Source of the DNA: Anaerolineae bacterium
Lineage (GTDB): Bacteria > Chloroflexota > Anaerolineae > Promineifilales > Promineifilaceae
DNA: 64,000 nucleotides
Assembly: GCA_023954475.1 (NCBI GenBank)
Contig: JAMLHW010000018.1
Coordinates: 1 to 64,000, forward strand
Direction: 5' to 3'
Below the pieces are notes generated by a model. That model was given only the letters and a program-made list of their open reading frames with translations, was not told the DNA's origin and ran no database searches. Position numbers and translations under genes: made by a program. Shown in pieces: positions 54,448 through 63,137 of this stretch. Position 1 is the stretch's first letter; each line of letters opens with the position of its first letter.

Positions 54448-55662
54448 ATGGATATTCGAGCAGTTACCCTCTTCAGCGAACATTATGTCAATCCCGCCGC
54501 GCATGCACCATTTATTCAGGCAGCAGCTACAGCATTTCACGTTCCGGTCCAATCACTGCGACTGGCAACGACACCGTTTCCCGATTGGCTGGAGGCGGGT
54601 GACCTGGGTGCGGTCACACAACTTGTCAAAGGTTGGCAAACGGCCGGTATTACATATTTGTCACTTGGCCCTGTGCAAATACAGCATGATGCACACAATA
54701 TTCATTTACTACACGAAATCATTGCTATGAATGACGCAGTTTTCGGTAGCGTTGAGGTAGCAGATCAGAACGGAAGGATCGCCTTCGGCCGAATTCAAGC
54801 CACAGCCCGTCTCATCCGCAAGTTGAGCACAACGCATGCAAATGGATTCGGTAACTTGTACATGACTGCCATTGCCAACTGTCCGCCACACACACCGTTT
54901 TTTCCGGTGGCTTACCACAGTGGTGGGCCGACCGCATTCGCGATTGCCGTGGAATCGGCCGATATTGCCCGCAGCGCTTTTCGTGCCACCACAACACTGG
55001 CAGAAGCACGTGAGAATCTGGTGACGTACATTGAGCAGGAAGCCGGAAAACTGGCAGATACAGCAGCACGTTTATCGGCCGAATACAATCTCCCCTTCCT
55101 CGGTATCGATTTCTGCCTGGCTCCATTCCCAACGAACGAAAAAAGTATCGGCGGTGCGCTCGAAGACCTCGGCGCAGCGTTTGTCGGCGCACCGGGTTCA
55201 CTCTTTGCGGCCGCATTTATCACAGACGCAATTCAACGCGCCAGCTATCCGCACTGTGGCTTCAATGGATTGATGCTGCCGGTATTGGAGGACAACGTGG
55301 TGGCACTGCGGGCAGCCGAAGGTCAATTGAGCATTGCTGACCTGCTCAGTTACAGCGCCGTCTGTGGTGTCGGGCTGGACACGGTGCCGCTACCTGGTGA
55401 TGTTGATGAAACAGTACTAGCTGGTATTTTGCTCGATGTCGCTGCGCTGGCGGTGCGGCTCAACAAACCGCTTACAGCACGTTTGATGCCGATGCCGGGA
55501 TTAGCTGCCGGTGATCCACTCACGTTTGACTTTCCCTATTTTGCGGATAGCCGGGTGATGAAAGTGCATGCTCACGGTATCCGAGGTCTCATGCAAACTT
55601 CGGCCGAACTGAAATTGAACCCATACGCCAGTCGCTTAGCCGCAAAGCCACACAGCGATTGA
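54448..55662 (+). CDS. DUF711 family protein
   Basis: 404 residues matching DUF711 (pyruvate-formate-lyase-like fold, unknown activity): NLYMTAIANCPPHTPFFPVAYHSGG, LPFLGIDFCLAPFPTNEKSIGGALEDLG and GFNGLMLPVLEDNVVALRAAEG. Five TCGGCCGA copies would be expected at genome average for two genes this size; this one has four (54785, 54955, 55075, 55600). It is divergent from murA. Confidence 0.85.
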   Translation: MDIRAVTLFSEHYVNPAAHAPFIQAAATAFHVPVQSLRLATTPFPDWLEAGDLGAVTQLVKGWQTAGITYLSLGPVQIQHDAHNIHLLHEIIAMNDAVFGSVEVADQNGRIAFGRIQATARLIRKLSTTHANGFGNLYMTAIANCPPHTPFFPVAYHSGGPTAFAIAVESADIARSAFRATTTLAEARENLVTYIEQEAGKLADTAARLSAEYNLPFLGIDFCLAPFPTNEKSIGGALEDLGAAFVGAPGSLFAAAFITDAIQRASYPHCGFNGLMLPVLEDNVVALRAAEGQLSIADLLSYSAVCGVGLDTVPLPGDVDETVLAGILLDVAALAVRLNKPLTARLMPMPGLAAGDPLTFDFPYFADSRVMKVHAHGIRGLMQTSAELKLNPYASRLAAKPHSD

Positions 55663-55702
55663 AACAGGGTTTTTGAGCATGCCACACACAGATAAGCGAC
55701 AT

Positions 55703-56326
55703 TTATAGCGTGCCCAAATAAGCCAGCACATCTGCTTTTGCCACTACATCCCCGTATTTGCTGTCGATGTCAAACAAGTTCGACTCGTGCGGTGCGCGAT
55801 GGCGATCGCCGACACATTCGCGCGGTATAACTACACGAAAACCATGCTGCATCCCATCGACTGCCGTGGCGCGAATACAGCCACTTGTCGAGCAACCGGC
55901 CAAAATAATCGTATCGATCCCCATGCTCGTCAACATCGCCGCTAACGACGTGCCGAAAAAAGCGCTGGCATATTGCTTGACAATAATGACATCGGCCGGC
56001 TGTGGCGACAGTTCCGGCACGATCTCAGCTAAAGGCTCACCAGAAACAAGCATGCGCAAAACGGGCACTTTTTGCACAAAAATGCCGCCGTCGCGCCCTG
56101 AAGCTGAGTACAACACCTGTGTGTAAATGACGGGAATGCCTTTGTTGCGTGCGCGGGTGAGCAAATCAACGGTTGCCGCAACGGCCACGACGACATCTGC
56201 TGCAAATAAGGGCGAGTCCAGTGTTGTGTACGCTCGAATGAAATCCACGACGAGAATGACCGGTTTTCGGCCGAATCCCAGCCGTCCATCGAACACACCG
56301 GCGTAATTTTGCTGCAAGTCACTCAT
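55703..56326 (-). CDS. Isochorismatase-family cysteine hydrolase (maleamate/N-carbamoylsarcosine amidase type)
   Basis: 207 residues. The catalytic triad is intact: Asp28 (VVDFIRAY), Lys117 (VIIVKQYASAFFGT) and Cys150 (AGCSTSGCIRATA). The motif style is that of N-carbamoylsarcosine amidase and NicF maleamate amidohydrolase. It is the last gene of a minus-strand unit with an alpha/beta hydrolase and a membrane protein, next to a maleate-isomerase-like gene, which suggests an amide of a C4 acid as substrate. Confidence 0.88.
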   Translation of the reverse strand: MSDLQQNYAGVFDGRLGFGRKPVILVVDFIRAYTTLDSPLFAADVVVAVAATVDLLTRARNKGIPVIYTQVLYSASGRDGGIFVQKVPVLRMLVSGEPLAEIVPELSPQPADVIIVKQYASAFFGTSLAAMLTSMGIDTIILAGCSTSGCIRATAVDGMQHGFRVVIPRECVGDRHRAPHESNLFDIDSKYGDVVAKADVLAYLGTL

Positions 56327-56338
56327 TACAACAGGTAC

Positions 56339-57055
56339 CTAAGCCAGACCACGCATTTGATAAGCGACCACCATGCGACTGTAACGCGTTACCGCTTTGG
56401 CACCTAGCCTCCATGCTGCAACCGCAAACGCGCCTTGAGCCAGTGTATTCAGGATTTGCTCCATCCATTGCAACGGGATGGTTTGATCTGGAATACGCGC
56501 CATGCCGCTCAACGCAAAAACGATGACGATGTTGAGCACAAATAAACCCATTACGCCATATTGATGTTGGCGGTATGCCTGCACAATCAGTAGGACAGCC
56601 AGCGCAACGTTGGCAATGGTCGTCAAACCCAAAAAAACAAATCGCCACCGATCAGCCGGCGACATAGTCAGGGCAACGACTACGGCCCCAAACCCGTTCA
56701 ACGCAACGATGATTATTGGAGCCAGCCATGGATTCTTGGGCGCTTTCTTGCCTCGCATAATGCGCTGCGCGTGCCAAACCGCAAAAGCCATGAACGTAAA
56801 ACCGGTGCCCATCCACAGAAAAAGTCCCAAATCCATCCAGGCTACATCCGTTTGACCGTTGCTCAGCGCCATGATCAGTTTCCACAGCGCTTTGAATAAC
56901 CCGCCTAATGTGATCAGCGCCCAACCCAGGTAGGCCATGCGTCCCGCGCTACGGCCGAATTGATCGACCATTCGTGCCAGAATGAACAAACCAAGCGATG
57001 AGAGAATGACCGGCACAAAGTCTTCAAGCGCCAATCCCATTGTAAATGTTACCAT
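56339..57055 (-). CDS. Seven-helix membrane protein of unknown function
   Basis: 238 residues with about seven hydrophobic segments (LEDFVPVILSSLGLFILARM, YLGWALITLGGLFKALWKL, LFLWMGTGFTFMAFAVW, WLAPIIIVALNGFGAVVVAL, VFLGLTTIANVALAVLLIV). Not recognised. Twelve bases separate it from the amidase gene and 17 from the hydrolase, so it belongs to that operon; transport or sensing of the substrate is only a guess. Confidence 0.65.
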   Translation of the reverse strand: MVTFTMGLALEDFVPVILSSLGLFILARMVDQFGRSAGRMAYLGWALITLGGLFKALWKLIMALSNGQTDVAWMDLGLFLWMGTGFTFMAFAVWHAQRIMRGKKAPKNPWLAPIIIVALNGFGAVVVALTMSPADRWRFVFLGLTTIANVALAVLLIVQAYRQHQYGVMGLFVLNIVIVFALSGMARIPDQTIPLQWMEQILNTLAQGAFAVAAWRLGAKAVTRYSRMVVAYQMRGLA

Positions 57056-57072
57056 GGCTACCTCGTTTGCCG

Positions 57073-57903
57073 TTATGCGACAGGATGTGGTTTCGGCCGA
57101 AAATCAACTAATTCTTCGTGCAGAAATTGCCGAATCGCAGCAGCAACGCGTTCCGGCTGTAAGTCGCAGACATAAGCCCCGGCGTCGGCGAGCATCACGG
57201 CGCTACCCTGTGGCAGTCGCGCCGCAGTCGGATACACAGCGTCACACAACGTATCACGATCACCGGCAATGACTAACGTCGGCTGCGTCACATCGTGCAG
57301 ACGGCCGGCAAAATCGTAGTCGAACACGGCGTCGTAAGCCTCGGCTGCGCGTGCGCCGGCCTCAATTGTCAGCAGCGTTTCCCGTTGCAGCAGCCAGTCG
57401 GGCATGTCGGCTGCTTTGGCGGCAATGCGCTGCCACGTTCCTTGCAGATGAGCACCGTCGGTCGTGCCGGGAATCGGCCGAATGCGTTCGCGCAATACAG
57501 CCTTCATCGCATCATCCACCAACGGCGGCCCCCACAAAATAACCCGATTGACCCGTTCCGGATGCATTGCCGCCATCGCGACGGCAATAGCCGCGCCCGT
57601 ATGGTGTCCAAATACGTCACACGCATCCACACCAATTGCATCGAGTCCTGTCCATATCCATTCAGCCCATGAAGGCACTGATGGCGGTGCTGGTAACGGA
57701 TCAGACGCGCCAAATCCCGGCGTATCGGGCGCGATGATCCATCTTTCCTGGCCTAAATGCTGCATCAGACGTTCAAACATGATCGATGAACTGGCAGTTT
57801 GGTGCAAACAGATTAAGGGGTTCGTCGAAGCAGCAGGAGTTGTGGTGCGCAAATGGAGTTGCGTGCTATGGCAAGTGACGTAACGCCTGACGATGCGTGT
57901 CAT
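57073..57903 (-). CDS. Alpha/beta hydrolase with His at the nucleophile position
   Basis: 276 residues of alpha/beta-hydrolase fold; PDTPGFGASDPLPAPP is the usual oxyanion-side motif and TLVIAGDRDTLCDAV the Asp region. The nucleophile elbow reads FGHHTGAA: His101 takes the place of Ser. Both His codons are clear in the DNA. Thus standard Ser-hydrolase chemistry may be absent. An in-frame GTG six codons upstream is separated from the ATG by TTCGGCCGAA; I prefer the ATG. In NicD, a relative by context, Ser is catalytic. Confidence 0.82.
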   Translation of the reverse strand: MTRIVRRYVTCHSTQLHLRTTTPAASTNPLICLHQTASSSIMFERLMQHLGQERWIIAPDTPGFGASDPLPAPPSVPSWAEWIWTGLDAIGVDACDVFGHHTGAAIAVAMAAMHPERVNRVILWGPPLVDDAMKAVLRERIRPIPGTTDGAHLQGTWQRIAAKAADMPDWLLQRETLLTIEAGARAAEAYDAVFDYDFAGRLHDVTQPTLVIAGDRDTLCDAVYPTAARLPQGSAVMLADAGAYVCDLQPERVAAAIRQFLHEELVDFRPKPHPVA

Positions 57904-58033
57904 AATTCGGCCGAATTCCACTGATCTGAACTGGTGCGCCGCGTCACTATGAGGAGATGAAATTGCTTCAACACGGCAATGGTTATAATATTATATTGTC
58001 ATAACAACTTTGTCAATCTGGAGAACCCCGTCC

Positions 58034-58780
58034 ATGCCCCAGGATGCACTCGGTTACCGCAAAAAATTCGGTGTCATCATACCCAGCACCAACACCATCG
58101 TCGAGCCTGATTTCAACGACATGCGCGTACCCGGTGTCACCTGCCACCACGCACGCATCTGGATTCGCGACCAAAATCTGGGTGATGACGACGCTATGGA
58201 AGCACTACTCGAACAAATTCGCGTCGAGATCGAGTTTGCCGTCGCCCGCGTTGTGACGTCAGAACCGGATTACATGGTCATGGGCATGAGTGCGGAAACG
58301 TTCTGGGGCGGCATGGAAGGCAACCGCCAATTCATCCGCCAAATCAAGGCGTGGTCAGGACTCGATGTGGCGACCGGCGCCGAGGCGTGCGAACGCGCCC
58401 TGCATTTGTTTGGCGCGAAACGCATCGGCGTCGTCACGCCGTATCAGCCAATCGGTGATGAAAATGTCGTGCGCTTTTTCAACGAAATCGGATTTGAAGT
58501 CGCGGCGATTAAGGGCCTAAAATGCCCAACAGCCGTGGCGATTGCGCAAGTTTCCGAAGATGAACTGCGCCAGGCGCTGCTCGCCGTCGATGGCGACGAT
58601 GTCGATGCGCTGGTGCAGGCGGGGACAAACCTGAGCATGGTGCGGCTGGCGGACGAGGCTGAACGGTGGCTGGGAAAACCGGTCATCGCTATCAACGCTG
58701 CAACCTGGTGGATGGCGCTGCGTGAAAACGGGATCGACGCAAAAATCTACCGTAGCGGACGTCTGCTGCGCGAATTTTGA
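58034..58780 (+). CDS. Maleate isomerase / arylmalonate decarboxylase superfamily protein
   Basis: 248 residues (ATG 58034, GGAG ten bases upstream) of the Asp/Glu racemase-like fold: KFGVIIPSTNTIVEPDFNDM, GAKRIGVVTPYQPIGDENV, LGKPVIAINAATWWMAL. The two catalytic Cys positions of maleate isomerases seem changed: MGMSAETFW in the first loop and VQAGTNLSM in the second. So a simple maleate-to-fumarate reaction is not certain. It is divergent from the amidase/hydrolase operon with a 130-bp shared promoter region. Confidence 0.85.
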   Translation: MPQDALGYRKKFGVIIPSTNTIVEPDFNDMRVPGVTCHHARIWIRDQNLGDDDAMEALLEQIRVEIEFAVARVVTSEPDYMVMGMSAETFWGGMEGNRQFIRQIKAWSGLDVATGAEACERALHLFGAKRIGVVTPYQPIGDENVVRFFNEIGFEVAAIKGLKCPTAVAIAQVSEDELRQALLAVDGDDVDALVQAGTNLSMVRLADEAERWLGKPVIAINAATWWMALRENGIDAKIYRSGRLLREF

Positions 58781-58786
58781 TTTGGC

Positions 58787-59530
58787 TCAATCGGCATACA
58801 TTTCACCGCGATAGCGTGCTGTGCGCAGTTCAAATTCGTAAGCAGCCAAATCAGGTAAGTCAGCGTCACGAGCCAGCTTAACGGCCAGCTCAATATCGTA
58901 CGGCACACGCACAAGTTCCAGAGAGAAGGACGCCGTTTCGGCCGAATCCAGCACTCCATGCAACACAGCATACGATGCCGTCGCCTCATCAGTTGGATTA
59001 CCGACGCTGCCTGCATTGAACAAGATGCGCCCTCTACCTGCGTGCTGTGAATACGCTTTGTGTATGTGACCGTAACCGACGACATCGGGTTCCGGGTTTT
59101 CGTAGCCGGTCAGGCTGGTATTGTGGAATATGGCAGCTTTGACTGACAGTGCATCTTCCAACTTGACGTAGCCGCTCGTGCTTTCGGCCGAACCGTGTAA
59201 CAAGCGCACCCGTCGTCCGCTCAGCAGAAAGTCATGGCAAAACGGCAGTTCATTGAGTGCAGCCACACGTGCCATCCCCAGCCGCTCGATATGCCAGGCG
59301 ACAATTGGCTCAGCACGTGCACCCCAAAAATCATCCTCCCAATTGCCTTTGATAGCGACCGCACACCGCTCCCGGCACAAATCAACGGCGACATCTGACT
59401 GCGGTCCTTTGCCGATCATATCGCCCAGACAAAACACCGTACGGATAGATCGCCGGGCAATGTCGTTCAAAACAGCCTGCAGCGCAGGCACGTTACCGTG
59501 AATATCAGAAATAACAGCAATTTGATCCAT
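58787..59530 (-). CDS. Metallophosphoesterase, YfcE/DUF2437-like
   Basis: 247 residues of calcineurin-like phosphoesterase fold: AVISDIHGNVPAL (Asp-x-His), CLGDMIGKGPQ, IKGNWEDDF and GYGHIHKAYSQ give the full dinuclear metal set. Substrate unknown (cyclic nucleotide or phosphodiester). The start shares one base with the moxR stop (TGATG), so it is translated with it. Confidence 0.88.
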   Translation of the reverse strand: MDQIAVISDIHGNVPALQAVLNDIARRSIRTVFCLGDMIGKGPQSDVAVDLCRERCAVAIKGNWEDDFWGARAEPIVAWHIERLGMARVAALNELPFCHDFLLSGRRVRLLHGSAESTSGYVKLEDALSVKAAIFHNTSLTGYENPEPDVVGYGHIHKAYSQHAGRGRILFNAGSVGNPTDEATASYAVLHGVLDSAETASFSLELVRVPYDIELAVKLARDADLPDLAAYEFELRTARYRGEMYAD

Positions 59531-60426
59531 CAGAGATTGAGCGCCCGGTTGAGGAGATGCTGCACGCGATCACCCTTTATCCGGGCCACATCATCTTTGT
59601 ATTTGAGAATTACGCCCAGCGTGTCATTGACAACTGACGCGTCCAGTTCCGTGTGACTGAGTGCAACCAGCGCCGTTGCCCAGTCGAGGGTTTCGGCGAC
59701 GCCGGGGATTTTGTACAGGTCGGCTGTCCGCAATTCCTGAATGAATGCCGTGATCTGCTGTGCCAGCTTTTCCGGCGCATCGGGCACTTTTGCCAGGACA
59801 ATATCGCGCTCTTTCTCAAACGACGGGTAGTCGATCCAATGGTAAAGGCAGCGCCGTTTCAGCGCGTCGTGGACTTCGCGTGTGCGATTTGAAGTGAGGA
59901 TGACAACCGGGGGATTTTCGGCCGAAATGGTGCCGATCTCCGGTATCGTAATCTGAAAATCGGATAACAACTCCAGCAAAAACGCTTCAAACTCCTCATC
60001 ACTGCGGTCAATCTCATCGATCAGCAGCACAGGCGGCGCCGGGCCGTCAAATTCAACCGCTTTGAGCAGTGGGCGGCGCAACAGATAGTCTCGGCCGAAT
60101 AAATCGCGCTCTTCGATCCGTTCACCCTGCGCCTCAGCCAGGCGAATGTGCAGTAGCTGCCGCGTGTAATTCCATTCATAGATGGCATGGCTGACATCCA
60201 GACCCTCATAACATTGCAGCCGAATCAACTCGGTATCGAGCAAACGCGCCGTCACTTTTGCCACTTCGGTTTTGCCGACACCCGCTTCCCCTTCCAGAAA
60301 AAGCGGACGCTGCAACTTGAGCGCCAGATACAGCGAAGTTGCCAAGCCCCGGTCAGCAATATAAGTATTTGCTCGCAAGGCACTTTGCAGCGCGTCAATC
60401 GATTCGAAACTCACGGTGTTTCTCAC
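59530..60426 (-). CDS. MoxR-type AAA ATPase
   Basis: About 298 residues. Walker A FLEGEAGVGKTEVAKV, Walker B PVLLIDEIDRSDEEFEAFLLELL and sensor ILTSNRTREVHDALKRRCLYHWIDYP are those of MoxR proteins, chaperone-like ATPases that activate metal enzymes, often with VWA proteins. The start is GTG at 60426, overlapping the toxin stop (GTGA), or GTG 60414. No VWA partner lies in the window; the coupling to a VapBC-like pair is unusual. Confidence 0.87.
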   Translation of the reverse strand: MRNTVSFESIDALQSALRANTYIADRGLATSLYLALKLQRPLFLEGEAGVGKTEVAKVTARLLDTELIRLQCYEGLDVSHAIYEWNYTRQLLHIRLAEAQGERIEERDLFGRDYLLRRPLLKAVEFDGPAPPVLLIDEIDRSDEEFEAFLLELLSDFQITIPEIGTISAENPPVVILTSNRTREVHDALKRRCLYHWIDYPSFEKERDIVLAKVPDAPEKLAQQITAFIQELRTADLYKIPGVAETLDWATALVALSHTELDASVVNDTLGVILKYKDDVARIKGDRVQHLLNRALNL

Positions 60427-60836
60427 CCGCCTTCCGGCCACAACTGGAATCCAGCCTGTGTAAAGTGACGATCAAAAGCAAACGCCTGCCGCAATCCCCT
60501 TTGTTGCATGACGACAAAACTCGTACAGTCGGTAAACGACCACCGCTTGTCGCTGAACTCACAAAACATTTCCCAGGCTAATTGCCATTGCGATGAGTCT
60601 ACAGTGATCAGTTCGGTATGCGGTGAGTCAAAAACCCAATTGCCAAACTGAACCGTCACTTGTTTACCTAGCAGTTTGAGCAAATGCGTTAAAGATTCGT
60701 CCATCACATAGTCAGTCGTCACAAATTGTACGCCGGTTTGCGCCAATGCCCGGTACGCAGCGGCGGCTACATGATGATATTTGTTATCCCGATCAAGCAA
60801 CGAGATCCATCCGCTCGTGTCGACAAAGAGGATCAC
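60423..60836 (-). CDS. PIN-domain toxin, VapC-like
   Basis: 137 residues. The acidic PIN residues are Asp6 (LFVDTSGW), Glu47 (MDESLTHLL), Asp103 (FTDCTSFVV) and Asp122 (AFDRHF). Such proteins are Mg2+-dependent RNases, usually cutting tRNA or rRNA. GTG start overlaps the antitoxin stop as GTGA. Confidence 0.88.
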   Translation of the reverse strand: MILFVDTSGWISLLDRDNKYHHVAAAAYRALAQTGVQFVTTDYVMDESLTHLLKLLGKQVTVQFGNWVFDSPHTELITVDSSQWQLAWEMFCEFSDKRWSFTDCTSFVVMQQRGLRQAFAFDRHFTQAGFQLWPEGG

Positions 60837-61120
60837 AGATTATCCTCATCCATTTCCCAATCGCGGGCGTAAATGTAATTGTCGTGATTCTCTGCGCCGT
60901 CAGCCATGCCGCTGCCCTCCACACCAATCAACTCCCAAATGGGATCATCCTCGCGTAAAATGGGCATGGTTTTTACCGGCTGGTGTTCGACAATGTATTC
61001 GGCCAGCGCTTCGCGGATTTGCAGCGCCATCGTCGTGCCCTGATCGTCAGCGCGTTGCTTGAGCCATTCGTAGATGTCGCGCGGCAAATAGATTTGTGTG
61101 CGGACCATTGGATCTGTCAT
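60833..61120 (-). CDS. Ribbon-helix-helix antitoxin, VapB/CopG-like
   Basis: 95 residues: RTQIYLPRDIYEWLKQRADDQGTTMALQIREALAEYI is a ribbon-helix-helix DNA-binding domain; the acidic C-terminus (ENHDNYIYARDWEMDEDNL) would bind the toxin. GAGGTG precedes the ATG. Presumably represses the whole chain antitoxin-toxin-moxR-phosphoesterase, all of which overlap. Confidence 0.86.
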   Translation of the reverse strand: MTDPMVRTQIYLPRDIYEWLKQRADDQGTTMALQIREALAEYIVEHQPVKTMPILREDDPIWELIGVEGSGMADGAENHDNYIYARDWEMDEDNL

Positions 61121-61172
61121 GAGACACCTCTACATTGTAATGTATACAGCATACATCTACATCTGTTGCGTG

Positions 61173-62075
61173 TCAACTTTTCGGCCGAAACAATCTCACC
61201 AGACGCTGCAAGCCGTCATACAATGCAATCGTTGCATTCCAATCTAGCCGGGTGGTCGTGCGGGCTACATCGGCCGATTGCAGCGCCGCCTCCCCCGGTC
61301 TATCCGGCAAAGCTCCGATCAACGGTTTGCCCGCAGATTGCGTTAACTCGTAGATCAAGCGCACGACATCGGCGACGGGCGTAGCGATTCCCGTCCCCAG
61401 ATCAACAGTCGCGCCGGGTGCGAGATCGGCTGTGAGCATTCGGCCGATTCCCGCGGCCACATCATCGACAAATATCCAGTCGCGCCGCTGCGTACCTGCC
61501 GTCATCGGAAAATCCTGTCCGGCCAGCGCTGCGCGGATGGCTGACGGAACCAGCGCCCGTTCTGCTTGCCCGGGTCCGTACGCTTGAAAGACCATCGCGC
61601 CTGTGATCGGCCAGCCTGCCGTACGAGTGTACATCTCGGCGAAGTTCCACGCAGCCAGTTTGCTCGTCGCGTACACGTTCATGGCACTCAATTCGCCCGG
61701 TGTTCGGCCGATAATGACGCGCTGCACTGTAGTCGTTTTCTCAAAACAGGCACGCAGCAAATTGACCGTACCGCTGACATTGTGGCGCAGCGCCGTTTCG
61801 ACAGCGAGAAACGGATCAGTGACACCGGCCGCTGCCAGATGAATGACAGCATCCGGCTGTGACTCGCGCAGCGCACGAACGGTCAAACGAAAATTGCGCA
61901 GGTCAGCGTAGACGAGTTGGCATGATTGGCGCAATTGGCCCAGTGGTTCGGGCAGCGGCGTGCCCATGCCGTATGCCTCGCGCACGAGCAACGCAACATC
62001 GTGACCGGATTCGAGCAGATAGGGGGTGAGCGTTCGGCCGATAAAGCCGGTTCCTCCGGTAACAAGTACACGCAT
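61173..62075 (-). CDS. NAD-dependent epimerase/dehydratase
   Basis: 300-residue extended SDR. GGTGFIGRTLTPYLLESG is the Rossmann start (the Ile-Gly-Arg encoded by TCGGCCGA), with MNVYATSKLAAWNF as YxxxK catalytic motif and a Ser upstream. Substrates are nucleotide-sugars; with the two upstream genes it likely finishes a CDP-linked deoxyhexose. Holds five TCGGCCGA copies (61181, 61270, 61440, 61704, 62034), the densest gene of this size in the window. Confidence 0.9.
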   Translation of the reverse strand: MRVLVTGGTGFIGRTLTPYLLESGHDVALLVREAYGMGTPLPEPLGQLRQSCQLVYADLRNFRLTVRALRESQPDAVIHLAAAGVTDPFLAVETALRHNVSGTVNLLRACFEKTTTVQRVIIGRTPGELSAMNVYATSKLAAWNFAEMYTRTAGWPITGAMVFQAYGPGQAERALVPSAIRAALAGQDFPMTAGTQRRDWIFVDDVAAGIGRMLTADLAPGATVDLGTGIATPVADVVRLIYELTQSAGKPLIGALPDRPGEAALQSADVARTTTRLDWNATIALYDGLQRLVRLFRPKS

Positions 62076-62076
62076 T

Positions 62077-62150
62077 GTTGATTTCGGATTTTAGATTTCG
62101 GATTATGGGATAACACGATCCTTCACCGAAATCCGAAATCCCATATCCGA
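62077..62150. repeat. Intergenic TTTCGGATT repeat and inverted repeat
   Basis: The 77-bp gap between the two sugar genes is almost wholly repetitive: GATTTCGGATT is repeated in tandem, then TTTCGGATTATGGGAT (62096-62112) pairs with ATCCCATATCCGAA further on. It may fold into an imperfect hairpin and attenuate downstream expression. Resembles dispersed small repeats but only one copy is in the window. Confidence 0.55.
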
Positions 62151-62152
62151 AT

Positions 62153-63124
62153 TTATTCTAGAAATGCCTTGTACCACGCCATCGTCTCGCGCAATCCCGC
62201 TTCCAAATCGTGCGCCGGTTCCCAACCGAGAACGGCATGTGCTTTGGTTGCATCGAGATATTGGTCCTGGATCTCGTTATGGGCCTGGTCAAGGATTATC
62301 GGCTCGAGATCAGGATACGGTGAGATGGCGATGATGGTTTTGACCATTTGCAGTGCAGAAATCGGCCGATTCATGCCGAAATTAAACGCCTGACCCGCCA
62401 CATTGGCCTCTCCGGCCCGCTCCCCGACCAGCATATACCCGTCAACCGCATCGGGAATAAACAGATAATCACGCGTCAACGTGCCGTCCGTACGAATGAC
62501 AGGCCGCTCACCGCGCAGCACCGAGCGAATCGTACCGGGGATGATGCGATTCCAATTCAAATCGCCGCCACCGTACAAATTGGCGAAGCGCGTGACGACA
62601 GTCGGCAAACCATAGGTATGTGCATAGGAACAGGTGATCAAATCGGCACAGCTTTTAGAAACATCGTAGGGATGTTTGCCCTGCAGCGGCACATCTTCAC
62701 GGTACGGCAGTACCGGCTGATCACCATAAGCCTTGTCGCTGCTGGCGACAACGATCCGCTTAATTGTGCCGACACGCCGCGCCGCCTCCAGCAGCACCCA
62801 CGTTCCTTTGATGTTTGTCTCAAATGTGGACATCGGAGCGCGATTGGCAATGCCGACAATGGTTTGGGCGGCGAGATGAAAAACCGTATCGACTTCCCAT
62901 TCGGCCAGAACACGCTCCATCGTCGCGTAATCGGCAACGTCACCATGTACGACATTGATGCGATTAATTGTGCTCGACTGCACCAGCAGAGAGTTCGCTA
63001 CGCCGTCGCGCACCAGCCCGACGACATCAGCACCGTTTTCAACCAGCGCCGCCGTCAACCACGACCCCAATAAACCCGTACAACCAGTTACAAATACGCG
63101 CCGATCGCGCCAGAAATCACTCAT
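62153..63124 (-). CDS. rfbG: CDP-glucose 4,6-dehydratase-like
   Basis: 323 residues. Rossmann motif FVTGCTGLLGSWLTAAL, catalytic SSDKAYGD (Lys131 region) and Tyr153/Lys157 (HPYDVSKSCAD) mark the CDP-glucose 4,6-dehydratase group, making CDP-4-keto-6-deoxyglucose. It is shorter than many (about 355). The next gene upstream makes its CDP-glucose substrate. Together they give the base for dideoxy- or deoxyhexose of an envelope glycan. Confidence 0.86.
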   Translation of the reverse strand: MSDFWRDRRVFVTGCTGLLGSWLTAALVENGADVVGLVRDGVANSLLVQSSTINRINVVHGDVADYATMERVLAEWEVDTVFHLAAQTIVGIANRAPMSTFETNIKGTWVLLEAARRVGTIKRIVVASSDKAYGDQPVLPYREDVPLQGKHPYDVSKSCADLITCSYAHTYGLPTVVTRFANLYGGGDLNWNRIIPGTIRSVLRGERPVIRTDGTLTRDYLFIPDAVDGYMLVGERAGEANVAGQAFNFGMNRPISALQMVKTIIAISPYPDLEPIILDQAHNEIQDQYLDATKAHAVLGWEPAHDLEAGLRETMAWYKAFLE

Positions 63125-63137
63125 CCTTCATCCTTTG

